Source: Doryteuthis pealeii
Taxonomy: Eukaryota; Mollusca; Cephalopoda; Myopsida; Loliginidae
Reading direction: 5' to 3'
Length of the DNA: 64,000 nt
NCBI GenBank assembly: GCA_023376005.1
Contig: CM042145.1
Coordinates: forward strand, 99,720,992-99,784,991
The translations under genes and the position numbers were made by a program. The number at the start of each line of letters is the position of its first letter. The first letter of the stretch is position 1. A model generated the notes under the pieces. The model saw only the letters and a list, made by a program, of their open reading frames with translations. It was not told where the DNA came from and made no database searches. Shown in pieces: positions 11,601 to 23,585 of this stretch.

Positions 11601-12204
11601 ATTGATGTAGTGAGGCTTCAGCCCTATGCTCAAGGAGTTTACAAATGTAGATATATTTTCTGCTAGTTCTAAATTTATTTAGAAACACTGGTGTCACTTA
11701 TCATGATTCATTTTCATCATTAAACCTTAAATATATTGTTTATGAAAAATTTAAGCTCTTTCTTCTTCGGTGACATGAAAATAGTTTTAATTTTAATTTT
11801 CATTTCCCTAAATGCCTATTTTTCAATAATTATTATAGTTTGGCATACTATTCACTCACATTTATTAAATGAATATTATATCTTTATGTTCATTGGCTGA
11901 ATTTTACTTTTGTGTATACTTACAAATTAATGTAATAAAAGTTAACTGCATTCATTTTTAATATTCATATTGAAAACTTATGTTAATTTATTTATCTATT
12001 TTTTTTTATACACTATTAAACATGTGAGTAAAATTAAGTTATGAAAAGTTCATTTAAAGAAAAGAAGGAAAGAATTTTCTCAATACGGATAAAATAAATT
12101 TGTTGTACTATTCATGTATTATTTCTTTTCATTGAATGAATCAAATTAAAAATTAATTTTTTTATATTTTTTCCCCTATATCTATCTATTTATCCATCTA
12201 TCAG

Positions 12205-12323
12205 GACAAAGCAAGAGCACGACGACCATTCTCAAGTACCAGTGGTGTCCCTGCAGGCGGCGTATTTCAAGCTGAGCCATCGGCAAATAAATCAGTTACT
12301 CCAACTGGTATAAATAACGAAAG
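12205..12323 (+). CDS. PPP1R12A: MYPT exon: DKARARRPF segment
   Basis: Acceptor TATCAG|GAC, donor AAAG|GTTAGA, 39 codons plus 2 nt. It encodes DKARARRPFSSTSGVPAGG...TPTGINNE plus the first two bases of an Arg codon completed at 25883. The basic RARRPFS patch is a plausible kinase-type site but I cannot map it to a named vertebrate residue. The donor is weak; phase agreement with the next exon supports it. Confidence 0.8.
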
Positions 12324-12960
12324 GTTAGATTATTTCTTTATAATGTTATTGTTATAATCTGTTTTATTGGACTTATGATTTCTCAGATATTGCTGTTTAT
12401 CTCAGCTCTTTAACTCTATCTTAGCTTCATTTCTTTATCTTTTTAAAAATTTCTATTCCTAGATACATGTACAATTCATGTTAGCCTCATAATAAATAAG
12501 TTACTAAAAATATTAGTTAAGTTTTAATCTAAAATAATTACTAACTACATTCACTATTTTTTTATCTAGTTTTCTTTCTATATTTTGTGTTTCTGATTTT
12601 CGAATGACCCATGAAATTCTGAATTGGGTATTCAATATTTGTTTGAAATATTAATGAATAGTACAAGGAATTCTTCAGCTGCTCTGGATTATAGTTGGTA
12701 TCACTAGAATTATTTTTTAATGTTTACACTATGCCATATATACTATAACTTTTTTTTTCTTCTTTTTCCTCAAGACATTGAACTTTAGCTTTGTTTTTTG
12801 TTATCATTTTATTATTTTTCTTTAATGAGAACTGTACCAGGTTGTACAAAGAAAAATATGTTCTAATTGTATCATTAAATAACAACCAACCTATTTTTTT
12901 CTTTCCCTTTGAGAAATTTATATTTAAACAATATTGTCTACCTCATAAAGTTGCCACTTA

Positions 12961-13001
<41 letters not shown>

Positions 13002-13189
13002 AGAGAAAACTAAATGAGGCATAACATTTTGGGATGTTAATTTGTAGTTACACATTTTCTTATGTCTTAATTAGGCACACAGAAAATTCACACATTCAGA
13101 AAATAAATTTATCTTTTCTTGAAAAAAAAAATTAACTAATAAAAAGTAATACGCTAGCTTTATTATACAAATTTAAATTTATTTACAAT

Positions 13190-13650
13190 TCAAATTATAT
13201 TTCCATTTTAATATATATTAAGTTTAAATTTTAAGCAATAAGATTTTACTGATATAAATCTTAAGAAAATTTCAATTAAAATTTGTAAGCTTTTTTTTTT
13301 AATCAATTTTACAAATTAGATGTTTAAGAACTCTCTCTCGACTTTCATAAGTTGCTGAAAGATATGCAATTTTTTATACATTAATTTTATAAATGATATA
13401 AAAATGCTGATATTTTGATGCACACACCTTCAATGCCTTTGATTGAGGTGTATCATTCTAGCTTCAAATGCTTCTAGTGGGTAGAGATTAGTTTGTCTTT
13501 ATTGAAGCTGTGGAATTTTTGGCAACACAGCAATTAAAAATAAATCAATCAACCAAAAAAGCATTTTTACTGCAGCCATTCTAATTTAATATACTATATA
13601 AACTCTACTCCTCTAAATGCATCAGTTTTTCATTTGTTCTGGATATAGTT
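13190..13650 (+). repeat. Intronic segment with a diverged copy at 40600-41140
   Basis: Blocks in the same order in both places include TAAGATTTT, GATGTTTAAGAACTCT/ATGTTTAAGAACATT, TTTTCATAAGTTG-TGAAA, AATGCTGATATTT, ACGCACACACCT and CATTCTAATTTAAT. It is either an old interspersed repeat or a duplication within the gene. Confidence 0.65.
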
Positions 13651-15520
13651 GTAAATGTTTTTTAAATTATCTGATGTCTTCAATTCTTAAAAATAAATCT
13701 TTCTATAAGTAGAATTAATAAACAAGAGGAAAATTATTCTTTCTAGTGTAGAAGTTAAATATAAACTCAAACATTGCTGCAGTGCATGTTACTTTTTGTT
13801 TAGATATAAGATGAATTAAGATTTTAGAATAATGCACGTTTTCTGACAGACAATAAGTTTCTTCATTAACTTTAGGATTCAGGATGAATTTTGTGAAAAG
13901 TTGTTAAAATTTGATAATTAGCTGATCCCCCACTCCCATTTCATTTAACTTAGTTAAATTTTTTCTTAATACTACACCTAATGCTGGTATCATACAAACT
14001 TGACAATCCAGCAAAAACTTTAAATTCTGAATACAGCAACACATTAAAAAACAGGAAAAATATTATAATATGTCCTTTTAAAATAACCTTTTCTTTTTTT
14101 CTTTTTTTTTTTATAGAAAACATTTTTCATACTCTTCAGTTTATAAAAAAGATTTTTTTAATTTACACCTATTAAATGATAATGTATTTTGCATATATAA
14201 CATAATTTTGAAAGTTTAATTATATAAAAAAAAAATTCATTTTGTCCTGTGATATTTCAATAGTTTTAAAGTATAATCATTTTTACTTATGGAGGGTACT
14301 GTGTTAAGTATAAGTTATCAATCTTATAAATTTTAAAAAGTCAGTTTGTATTTCTGCTTTATTATTAGATTTCTCTATAAGAACATTTAATTTTTCATTG
14401 TAATTTAGAGGAACAGGAATTTTATTATATTATCAACTTAGATTTAGCAATGGACAAATTTCCAGAGCAGCTGATTCAATTTCAAATTTTGAAGAAGTAA
14501 AAAAGACTTTCAAATTGTGTTTATTTTTTAAATGACATGTTGAAGAATACAGGTCAGTTTTTCATTGTATCTACACAAACACACACAACTGGCCGGACTT
14601 TTGGGTTGAGAAGCTGTGTTTACTTCAAAAGCGTTCCAGGAAAATTCTAAACCCCGCACCTTACAAAATCGTTGAAAGTGAAAAACCTACTTTTACGATT
14701 CAGACTTCATCTATAAAAGAGAGTGGACAGGAAACAGGCTGAAGACTTTTTGCAGAAAATCAAACCCTTTTAAAGTTTTGAATTAGATTTTTGGTATAAG
14801 AATTATTATTATTATATAAGGCATACAACACCACCTGATCACCACTGAAACTGAAATAGATCCAATGCTGCCACTAACTGATAAATGGTTTTCTATAACA
14901 GGTGTGTGTATGCATGTGAGTATTTGGTTGAATTAATGTCCTTTCTAATACATAGTTTTAATATTTCTATGAGCACATAACTTAATTGCATGCTATGTGG
15001 ATATAAAGGTTTGATTTTTTTTTTTTTTTTTTTTTTTTCATCTCTAATTATCTATTTTATATTTTTCCTACCTTCATATTTTTAAAGTTTTAATTTCATA
15101 ATTTCAGTGCTTACATATTTAATTTGTACATATAAAACTTTTTTTTTTTTTTTTTTAAACATTTATTTTTATATGAATTTGATTCTCTGCAAAAACAGAT
15201 TGTCGTAGAATCAGAATAAATAATCTATTTAATTTTAATTTCCTGAAATTATCACTGAAATTAACAATAAAGAAAAATTCATTTACTTTACAGTAAATTA
15301 ATTTTTTTTTTTAATTTTTTTAAAGATATTTTCCTTTTATTTGAAAATGCAGAGATTTTAAATGTCAAAGATGATAAGAATTTTATATCACAACTTAAAC
15401 TGGTAAAAGAATAATCACATTTAGTTCTCTGAATTATCACCTTTAATCTTTAACCAGTTTCTCTTTTCATCTTCAGTTTTGTTTCTATTTTTATTACAAT
15501 GCTCAGCTTAGTGTGTCCTA

Positions 15521-15933
15521 TCTATACATATATATAGTTCAGTTGTCTGTATATATGTCCAGCTGAAACTACAAAAATAAAACAATTAATGACAAAATAA
15601 ATATATATACACATTCACTATCTCTGAATGTAGCTTTTGTGCAAAAATTTATGAAGATTTGATTCATATTCACAAAGATATTTCAAAATTAGAATTTACA
15701 TAGTAATAGCATTGAATGTTACTTGGCTTGCTTAGCCATGTTGACAACAGCATTTGCCATTATTAAACATAAAAAAGTTTTTTGCTTTGAAATATAATAT
15801 TAATTGAACTAATTGCCTCATTTATATGTTGTTGTTTTTTTAAATTGTAAATTCTTGAATTAAAATTTCTTACTATATTGTGAAATGTGATGTCATTTCC
15901 TCTATAAAAGTAATGCTGGGTAGCCGCCTCTAG
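15521..15933 (+). mobile_element. Non-autonomous Helitron, family 1
   Basis: Starts A|TCTATACATATATA (5' TC, preceded by A) and ends GCTGGGTAGCCGCCTCTAG|T (3' CTAG followed by T). These are the A/T target and the TC...CTRR ends expected of Helitrons. The interior shares TCCAGCTGAAACTACAAAAATAAAACAATTAATGACAAA with copies at 47622-48005 and 61489-61925. There is no Rep/helicase ORF. The left half of the 3' hairpin is lost here. Confidence 0.75.
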
Positions 15934-16048
15934 TTGTGGTATAATGGTTAGTAAGCTAGTCTCACAGATCAATTATAACTGAATAGCAAGCTCAGTCCTT
16001 GCTGGATGTTGCAACCCTGTGTCACACCTTACTTATAACAAACAGGTT
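15934..16048 (+). repeat. tRNA-derived SINE fragment next to Helitron end
   Basis: GTGGTATAATGGTTAGTAAG...GAATAGCAAGCTCAGTCCTTGCTGG is a tRNA-like head. The same segment occurs in antisense inside the 3' part of the Helitron at 47880-47960. It begins exactly at the base after the Helitron CTAG. Confidence 0.65.
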
Positions 16049-16060
16049 GGGTAAATGATA

Positions 16061-16200
16061 GGGCACCACACATGGTGTAATGGTTAGCAAACCATTGTTA
16101 TTGAGTTTGATTCTCATTGGGTGCCCCATACTGTGACCTTGTGCCACAAGTAAGCAAAGCTTAGTAAATAACTACAATACTCATTTCATTTTATTTCTTA
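16061..16200 (+). repeat. SINE family S3 copy
   Basis: GGGCACCACACATGGTGTAATGG...GAGTTTGATTCTCATTGGGTGCCCC. The ends can pair as a tRNA acceptor stem (GGGCACC/GGTGCCC), with a box-B-like GTTTGATTC. It is followed by TAAGCAAAGCTTAGTAAATAAC. It continues directly into S2, forming a composite repeated at 24205-24495. Confidence 0.8.
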
Positions 16201-16210
16201 TTACTGCTTC

Positions 16211-16395
16211 GGTGAGTCTCTGTGGCGTAATGGTTAACATGCTGCACTTTAACATCGTAGTAAGCGAGATCAAACACCAGTCATGCTATGACATTCACTT
16301 TCGGACTAATACCCATGGGAAAGGTATGAACCTTTTATTCCCTCCACCGGCGATGGATTTAATAGTACTATTACTGTTCTTCTACAAGGATGACT
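16211..16395 (+). repeat. SINE family S2 copy, 3' truncated
   Basis: GAGTCTCTGTGGCGTAATGGTTAACATGCTG, GACTAATACCCATGGGAAAGGTATGAACC and AATAGTACTATTACTGTTC. It is cut by an antisense S1 head at about 16396. Confidence 0.8.
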
Positions 16396-16492
16396 GTGGC
16401 ATCTCTCATGCGCTGAGTTTGCAAGGACCAGTATTGAACCCAGAGCCTTGTGATTCCTAGACTAATGCTCTACCAACTGAGCTAAGCTGACA
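16396..16492 (-). repeat. SINE family S1 head, antisense fragment
   Basis: The reverse complement reads CTTAGCTCAGTTGGTAGAGC...GGGTTCAATACTGGTCC, a tRNA-like head with boxes A and B, followed by a few bases of S1 body. Not a functional tRNA: it is embedded in SINE sequence. Confidence 0.8.
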
Positions 16493-16862
16493 GCAAGAAG
16501 AAAATAGAAACTGGTTAAAGATTAATAGTCATATTTAGTATATTATAATATTTACCTCCTACTATGAATAAATTACTCTTTATAAATTAATGGTATCTAA
16601 TTTGATTTCTTGTTGGATTTCATTTTTAGAATCCATTGTTAGTTACAAAAATACACAAGAATTTGTAGCAAAATTGAAAATTTTAATGACATAAACAACA
16701 TTTATTCCTTTGAATATACTGGCACTATTTGTCAAATTTTTCAGCAATTATTAAACTAATACAAAATATATATTAATGTTTAATATATTTTACTGATAGT
16801 TTTTTGATAAAAATGAATATTTTTCCCTCTTGCCTATCCAGTAAAATTAATGAAATATTTAA

Positions 16863-17045
16863 CCCTTTTTGCAGGCAGAGTAACATTTTTGTTGTCAACT
16901 GTACACAGACAGAACAACATTTTTGTCATTTTTGCTTAGTGTAAGACATTTTTCTATTGACCAAATTCAATGTTAATATATAGAAAATAATTCACACATC
17001 GATTAAAAAAAAAAGAAGAAAAAAATGTTCCTGTCTGCAAAAGGG
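16863..17045. mobile_element. piggyBac-like MITE
   Basis: Terminal inverted repeats begin CCCTTTTTGCAGGCAG and end CTGTCTGCAAAAGGG, and extend for about 27 bp with mismatches. The left flank is TTAA; the right flank is TTCA, one change from TTAA. CCC...GGG ends at a TTAA target are the piggyBac signature. Too short (183 bp) to encode a transposase. Confidence 0.7.
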
Positions 17046-17904
17046 TTCATTAATACACTAGATAATTTTTGTGTCAGTATATTTATAAAACTTTAACATA
17101 ATTCAGTTCTAACAATGAATTCTTGAAATTAGAATTTATTAAAAAAAAAAAAAAAAACTGTCAAATTGTAACAGAAGACAATTTTATAGACTAAAATTAC
17201 CCAATAGTTGATTGTAACCTAAAAATGTATCTAAAATATGTATAAAATTAATCAGATAACTTTAAAAACTGATGAATTTGATATTAGATCAAAACTTCAA
17301 CAATAGTTGTTATAGAAATTAAGTACTAGTTTAAATGAATGCAAATTATCTGAATCCTGGTGTTGAAAATACAATATTTGTTCCTTTTTGCTCTCTAATA
17401 TTCATGGTTTCTATTACCTTTTTTTTTAACCAAGTTGTGTTTGAGTCTACTTTTTCAGCTATGCTGTCATGAATGTCTTTTATGTACTTGTTGATTTGAT
17501 TTGGTGAGATAATATTTGGTTTTATACTGTAAGGATAGCAGACTTAATGTTGTACCCTCCTGTCTGTTCTGTGTTCTTGTGTCAATGTTGTCTAACAGTC
17601 TCCTTTCTCTATGTGAAACTTCCAATCACAGCATGGCATGGTGTTTTAGAAATAACTTCTATAAACTTATCAGCACCCTTTATTAGTCATTGGCTTCTTT
17701 AATCAAATCTTTCTTTCTTTTTTTTTTCTTTTTCTTAAATTCCTTAATAATTGAATTATTCCAATTCTTATAAGTCTGTCTTGTATTAACCAGAATCAGT
17801 AATGTAGTTATTATGACTCCAATACAGGACAGGGATTTACATGATTGTAAGCCCTCGGTCAAACCCAGTTGAAGACCACTGGGCCTATACTTATTGTACA
17901 GGGG

Positions 17905-18172
17905 AGACACCTGTGATGTAATGGTTATCGCCGTAGGAAATGGATGTAGCAACACAAGTTGAAATTCTGAATGAGACATTTCAAATAGTACTAAAACCAT
18001 TGGGAAAGGTATGAATCCAACTACTCTCCCTCCAGCTATGGGTAAATAGTAGGGCAGACTGGGATCTTTAACTTTGCTATGGCAACTGGTCTAGAAGAAG
18101 GAAAATTCTTAACTCAAACCTGTTAAACTGACTTAAAAAATTTACTCATGCAGGGTGGTTGGTCAATACATA
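17905..18172 (+). repeat. SINE family S4 copy
   Basis: AGACACCTGTGATGTAATGG (tRNA-like head), ACTAAAACCATTGGGAAAGG, CCAGCTATGGGTAAATAGTAGGGCAGACTGG and GGCAACTGGTCTAGAAGAAG, ending near TGGTCAATACATAC. Confidence 0.85.
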
Positions 18173-18780
18173 CAGGGGTTCCATACATCAGCCCTATTCT
18201 TATTGTGCATGGGGCCCTTATGGTTTTGAATATATTATATAATGAAATATCAAGTGTTAACTTAAAATAAGGTTACAATCTAACACACTGCATGACAAAT
18301 TAATTTCAATGGTTTCGCAGATATCCATGGGCTCTAGGTTTATTGGTAAATCCATCCCTGGATGTATGGTTTAACTGTTAACAAAATAAGATTATTTAAG
18401 AAAGTTAATTCATTATTATTGCTATCTTCAGCTAGAGATAGCACTGTTAACTTTGCAAGAAAAAATGCTATTATGATATAATTTTACACTATACAATTTA
18501 AGATGTTGGCAGGTTATTAAAGACACTTCAATAACCAACTTGTCATCATCAGTTGTGTGCTTTAAGATTATCAGATTCTATACACTTTGTGTACAATTAG
18601 TTTTAGAACAGTTGCTTGGTTATATAAAAAGAGCCAGTCGTTTTTATATTTTATTCGATGACCCATGAACCTGTTGGATTCCTCTTGTAACAGTAATCCA
18701 TAATGCTATCAATGCTTCTATTTAAGAAGGTCTAATGGATTCTAATTTCTATTTCAAAGTTATATTATATAAAAATGTGG

Positions 18781-19066
18781 AAACGCCCATGGTGTAATGG
18801 TTATTGTCCTAAGAAATGGACACTGAGACAAGTTTAAATCTTAGACAAGGCTGGTAGCATTTCACATAGTACTAATACCCTTGGGAAAGGTATGCATCCA
18901 ACTATTCTCCCTTCAGGTATGGGTAAATAGTACAGTAGACTGGACTCTAACCTTGGTATGGCAACTGGTCTAGAAGGAAAACTCTGAATTCAAGCCTACA
19001 GTTACAGTCTATTTTTAAATGGAGTTTGTGTCACATCCTGCTCGTGCGAAGGGGTTGGTAAATACA
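18781..19066 (+). repeat. SINE family S4 copy with target-site duplication
   Basis: The full S4 structure runs from CGCCCATGGTGTAATGG to GCGAAGGGGTTGGTAAATAC. It is flanked by about 20 bp direct repeats, TATATTATATAAAAATGTGG (18761-18780) and TATATTATATAAAAATTTTGG (from 19067). The flanking DNA is continuous in a diverged reverse-complement copy at 54400-54640 that lacks the SINE. Confidence 0.85.
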
Positions 19067-19482
19067 TATATTATATAAAAATTTTGGATGATTAAAAAAT
19101 ATCATGTTCAGCACAAACACAAACCCCTACAAAATCATCATCCAGTTTCAAATTGAGCTGGAAATTGCTTTATTCTTTAAGTTGAGGCATTTTAAGTGTA
19201 TTGCTCTAACAAAAATGTTGCTGTTATGTGCCGTTTTCACTGCATTATGGTTACATAAAACATGAGAATTTTAGTTATATACAGATAGATCTTGATATAT
19301 CCTAACTTATTTATTATATTATGATGATCACATAAGTTACTGCTTGATGGTATCTACTTCATCCAGAACAATAAGTAAAAGGATTCTTAAAATGTCAAAC
19401 AACTGGTTATTTTCTTTTCTTAAAAAAGAAAATGATATGAATTTGAACTTCCACTCTACAGAATAATTTGAAATCATCATAA

Positions 19483-19615
19483 AGGCATCGCCATCCATCC
19501 CTATCGCACATCGCTCTTAGTAATTTATCTAGGTGGCACCTAGTGTCCACTCAGAGCTGATGAATGTAAGATTTTGCTGGTCGATCAACACTGGTGTGTC
19601 CATGGGTAGGAGTCC
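19483..19615 (+). repeat. Dispersed repeat family H
   Basis: AAGGCATCGCCATCC..., CAGAGCTGATGAATGTAAG and CAACACTGGTGTGTCCATGGG. Related copies are at 21326-21475 and 30211-30300. No coding potential is seen; the family is not recognised. Confidence 0.65.
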
Positions 19616-20214
19616 CCTTACAAAAAACATAAATAAAGCCAGATAACTTTAATTCAAACATTCTCTAAATTACATTAAAGTAGCCTAGCTATACACATAA
19701 CTTTCGATATTGATATACACAATTTAAAAAGAGAAGAAAAAAAAACTGCTTCCTTTCTTTCACCATCTGCCATGCTTTTTGTTGCTTTTAAAAATGTAGA
19801 CTCCTGTAAATACTCACCCTCACCACCACCTCGCCTCTACTCTACACTTTTAAAATAAACAAACACCTGAAATATTTGATCCTAATCAAATATTGATTTA
19901 AGAAGCTGATGAAGTAATTTGCATGGTTTGGTAGATTTCTTTCTCTTTCCCTTATTTCCTGCTGCTTGCTTTGATTATAAAAACCTTTCCTCGTAAATGC
20001 TTGTCACACGGTCTATAAATCCCACCTATGCTTGTTGGTGTGGGGGAGGGTTAAATCTTGCATTTCAGTACTATTACTTCTTAGATGTTATTAATAAGGT
20101 ATATTGAAAACCTGTAGTTAGTTAAAATTAGACTAATAAGCATGATGATAGTTAAACATTTCAATGCATTTATCTTTATGCTGTAGAATGTCAAACATCC
20201 TATACTATTAAACA

Positions 20215-20610
20215 CATTCTAATAGATACTATTTCTCTGAATTTTTTAGATGAGGCTTGATAATTTGGACTATTTGGACTATTATCCTCATCTTTATTGT
20301 TATCTACTCAACATATTTGCCGATGTACCTTCCAGCTTTCTTCAGGTATTTCTTGTTGAACTCAGGAGCCTTCTCTTTGAACTTGGGAGCCTTCATGTCA
20401 TAATCAGAAGCCTTTACAGAACTTTGAACCGAACCCTTTATTTTTATAAAGGGTTCAGTTTGAAGTTCCGTGAAGGTTCCCAGGTTCGAGAGAAGGTTCC
20501 CAAGTCCATCAAATAATACCTGAAGAAGGCCGGAGTGTACATCGGCCAAAACATTGTGTAGATAACAATAAAGATGAGGACAATAGTCCAAATAATACAA
20601 AACATTCTAA
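20215..20610. repeat. Large fold-back element, family E, both arms
   Basis: The left arm reads ATTTGGACTATTATCCTCATCTTTATTGTTAT and the right arm ATAACAATAAAGATGAGGACAATAGTCCAAAT. The inner parts also pair (CTTCTTCAGGTATT with AATACCTGAAGAAGG; GAACCGAACCC with GGGTTCAGTTTG). The whole approximately 390 bp is one palindrome, which creates mirror-image spurious reading frames on both strands. Each arm has CTGAAGA-A-GGCCG...CGGCC followed by AAAAC. Confidence 0.85.
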
Positions 20611-20955
20611 AGAATGTAGTGATTTTGCTGATATCAGAAAACACTTTTCTACAAGAGAAATAACATGAGAGATACATTTGAAAATGTCCGTATGGATGAT
20701 ATTTTATCCTTCCTGAGAGAAGTAAAATTATACCAAAAATATAACAATAAACTTAAACTTCACCTTACAAACCTATCCCCCAAAAAGTGACCTTAAATTC
20801 ACTTAACAACTGCAGACAGTTCACTATAAAAATCAAGAAAGATCCTTGGAAAAGCAATAGAATAAATCTGACTGCCATCACCTCCCACAATTTACCTCTT
20901 GGCATAAAATACCCTCAGACAGGTTGATATACTATTAAACCAAATCAATCATTAT
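20611..20955 (+). pseudogene. LINE ORF2 C-terminal end plus 3' UTR and tail
   Basis: From about 20655 one frame reads NNMRDTFENVRMDDILSFLREVKL-like residues, matching the better preserved copy at 24608-24858. Non-coding sequence follows, ending GGCATAAAATACCCTCAGACAGGTTGATATACTATTAAACC. That 3' end is nearly the tail of SINEs S2 and S5. Confidence 0.7.
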
Positions 20956-20964
20956 GCTATAGAT

Positions 20965-21161
20965 CAGTAGTTCTCAACCCTTTTTTTTTTTTTTTTTTTT
21001 TACCTATGGACTCCTTTGGGTCCTATTTTACTCTCATGAACATATCCATTCAATGTTTAAAAATCCTATTGTATTTTTATAATTATTTTTTGCTTGCCTG
21101 GACCAATAAAAAAGTTATATGGTTCGGGGAGGGTCATATGACCCCTGGTTGAGAAACACTG
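20965..21161. mobile_element. hAT-like MITE
   Basis: Terminal inverted repeats CAGTAGTTCTCAACCC... and ...GGTTGAGAAACACTG are of the kind seen in hAT-family MITEs. Flanking 8-mers CTATAGAT and CTGTACAA agree at 5 of 8 and fit the hAT nTnnnnAn pattern. 197 bp, no ORF, with a poly-T run near the left end. Confidence 0.75.
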
Positions 21162-21325
21162 CTGTACAAGATGTATGAAATATAATTTGACTCCTATGGA
21201 TGGCTAGAAATCCTGTGCGCCTTAGCATGCAGCCTCTGATGTATGCATTTACAGTAGAAACTCACTGTCTGATGTGGATAGGTTCCAATACACCCACCAC
21301 AGAAGGTGAAATCTATGAATAATCA

Positions 21326-21475
21326 TGCCATGCCGACAGCTCGGATTTCCGAGACTCTCTCTCACCGTCCTTGGCTCCTGGCAAGTCCTCTAAATAGTAT
21401 CCAGTGTCTGCACAGAGCTGATGAATATAAGTTTTTGCTAGTCGGCCAACACTGGTGTGTCCATGTGTAAGAGTT
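21326..21475 (+). repeat. Dispersed repeat family H
   Basis: CATGCCATGCCGACAGCTCGG..., CAGAGCTGATGAATATAAG and CCAACACTGGTGTGTCCATG match 19483-19615. Confidence 0.65.
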
Positions 21476-21839
21476 TATAAGAGAACCTTGCTTAGAAGTT
21501 CATCCTTACTTCTCCAGCAGTGTCCATAATGTCTTGCTTGTCTTACTTGGATGGTTTGCATAAGGGGAGATAAGTCGCCGTACAGTTGCTGTTTTGTAGG
21601 TTGCTGCTTCCAGAATTGGTTTAAAACAACATGCAACATTCTTGTGTTATTTCTGCAAATGTTTCATTAAAGTCCAAGTAATGCAATCCTACAGTAGTAC
21701 TGACATGGCTACAGCTTGTAATAATTTCCATTTTATTTTATCAGAGATCAGATTCTACAAAATATCAAACAACTAGTAATTTTTTGTTTTTGGGGTTTCT
21801 TTTTTCTCAGGTCCCAAAAACGTTGCTCCATATTTTTAG

Positions 21840-21888
<49 letters not shown>
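21840..21888. repeat. (TA)n tract
   Basis: About 46 bases of uninterrupted TA. Confidence 0.9.
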
Positions 21889-21889
<1 letters not shown>

Positions 21890-22124
21890 CTTTACATCAT
21901 AATCATCATCATGTGCTTTTTGCTTAAACTGTCTTTTAACCAGAATCACAGACATTGAATAAAAGGATCACATTGTCATAAGTTATATAGCAGGAATGTC
22001 CATTTCTTTAAACTTACAATTGTCAATTATCTACTTAAATTCAATATTTTTTATGAACTAGAGAAAAAGCAGTTGATATTCTTATATAATCTCACTTAAG
22101 ATATGAGATTTGTCAAGATGATGT

Positions 22125-22280
22125 AAGTCCCAACTATGGGTTAAATAGAAAAATGTATTTATAAAAAATTGTATTATCCATTAAGAATGAATTTATTTCA
22201 AAACTTTATCGGCATTAAATGACCCACTGAGGTTGATATGCCGTAAAACCAAACCAAACCAAAACCAAACCAAATCAAGA
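22125..22280 (+). repeat. SINE family S5, 3' end only
   Basis: TATGGGTTAAATAGAAAAATG, GGCATTAAATGACCCACTGAGG and GATATGCCGTAAAACC, followed by (AAACC)n. Nearly identical to 25376-25535 over its length. Confidence 0.85.
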
Positions 22281-22865
22281 TGATGTAAGAATTTATAACT
22301 TTATTAATTTGGTGTTTTGATTTATTAAAAAAATAATCTGATATTTATTGCTTTTGGGAAAGGTACTGAAATTCAATTCACTATTAAGAAGTATGTTGGA
22401 AAATGCAATCTTGAGTATTGTTTCTTTTATTTAATTTTCAAAATATAAAATGTTTTAGTAATAATAAAGAATTGAGTCAATTATTTTTATTTTTTTTATG
22501 AAAACTGGAAAAAATTCAATAAAATTCAATTTTTTTTTAAATTATTTTTATTAGATGAATTATCAAGGCTAGTGGCACTTACCCATATGGATTATAAGAT
22601 GGTCATTATTAAAAATAAAGGATGTAAAATCACTTTGATTAAATTTTAGGATAATTATTTGTATTTAAAAGATGTTTTACCTGTTTATTTACTATGGGTT
22701 ACAGCTTTTACACTGAATGTGGTGCATGGAAGATGGCTTTGGGTTCATTCAGAGATCTGATTCCTTCAAAAAACCCAAAAACTCGTTAAAAAAAAAAATT
22801 ATAAATATTTTGAATAAATATTCAATTTTATTATTTTCCAAACTTGAAAGGGTACTTAAAGTAAA

Positions 22866-23116
22866 TAAAGTAAACTCGTTGGGGTGGTCTGAAGTCAGTA
22901 TCAGTCAGACAGCAAGGGAGTCTACTCCCTTTTCACTAGCGCTAGACCAAGGAGATTGTTTTTGCATCTGAGGTGGAGCGCCACACCTACCATGAGCTCC
23001 TCACATTATCACGCAGATCCTTGTGCTACTCATACGCTGAGTTGGCGAGGGCCGGTATCAAACCCGGAACCTTATGGTTCTTAGTTGGACATTCTACCAA
23101 CTGAGCTAAACCATAA
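22866..23116 (-). repeat. SINE family S1 copy
   Basis: In reverse: tRNA-like head TTTAGCTCAGTTGGTAGAAT...GGGTTTGATACCGGCCC, then CAGCGTATGAGTAGCACAAG, AGGTGTGGCGCTCCACCTCAG, TCTCCTTGGTCTAGCGCTAG and TAGACTCCCTTGCTGTCTG. Full length at about 250 bp. A poly-T stretch (23150-23174) follows. Confidence 0.88.
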
Positions 23117-23143
23117 CCTAAAATAGTTATAATGGGTTTCTAA

Positions 23144-23174
<31 letters not shown>

Positions 23175-23395
23175 AGGCCAGGCCACTGTTGAGATAAAAT
23201 GAATTCCCTTTTAGTGGCTCAATACCTGGCCATAACAGAGGTGGTTTAAATGCATACAGAAGGGGAGATAACCCTCTACCTCTTGTAATGATTACCAAGA
23301 AAGTGGGTAGGCACTGTGAGACTAACACCCATACAGTGAAGGGGGACAGTTAGACATAGTCAAAGACAGATCCCACCTAGAAAAAGAAACACTCT

Positions 23396-23585
23396 GAGCC
23401 ATATCTCTTAGTATGGTGTATATAGTCAAATGTTAAAAGCACTGGTTCCTGCTAGATCATTAAAGTTAAGCAGCAATAAACCTATTCATTACTTAATGGG
23501 TGGCCATTTAAGCAACCTGATATCAAAATGACTTCATTCTGCATTAAATGACCCAAAAAGGGTTTATATGCCATAAAACAACCAA
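23396..23585 (+). repeat. 5S-rRNA-derived SINE (SINE3-like)
   Basis: 23396-23517 aligns with animal 5S rRNA: CATATC, GTTAAAAGCACTGGTTCC, GATCATTAAAGTTAAGCA (box A region) and TACTTAATGGGTGGCC (box C region), in the right order and spacing but with many changes. It is followed by a SINE-type 3' tail GCATTAAATGACCCAAAAAG...TATGCCATAAAAC shared with S2 and S5. Too diverged to be a working 5S gene. The 5' border is uncertain; 23175-23390 holds other unclassified repeat sequence. Confidence 0.75.

Larger units (their letters stand above)
9858..12204 (+). other. Intron with S5 and S4 SINEs
   Basis: Contains an S5 SINE (10214-10612) and three S4-type segments (10868-11120, 11233-11287, 11328-11600). 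11610-12180 is plain AT-rich DNA in which I see nothing. Confidence 0.7.

Noticed and set aside
20250..20677. Three overlapping frames on both strands with similar proteins (LDYYPHLYCYLL)
   Set aside because: The similarity between strands comes from the palindromic fold-back, not from coding.
23396..23517. 5S rRNA gene
   Set aside because: Too many substitutions in the promoter and stems, and joined to a SINE tail.
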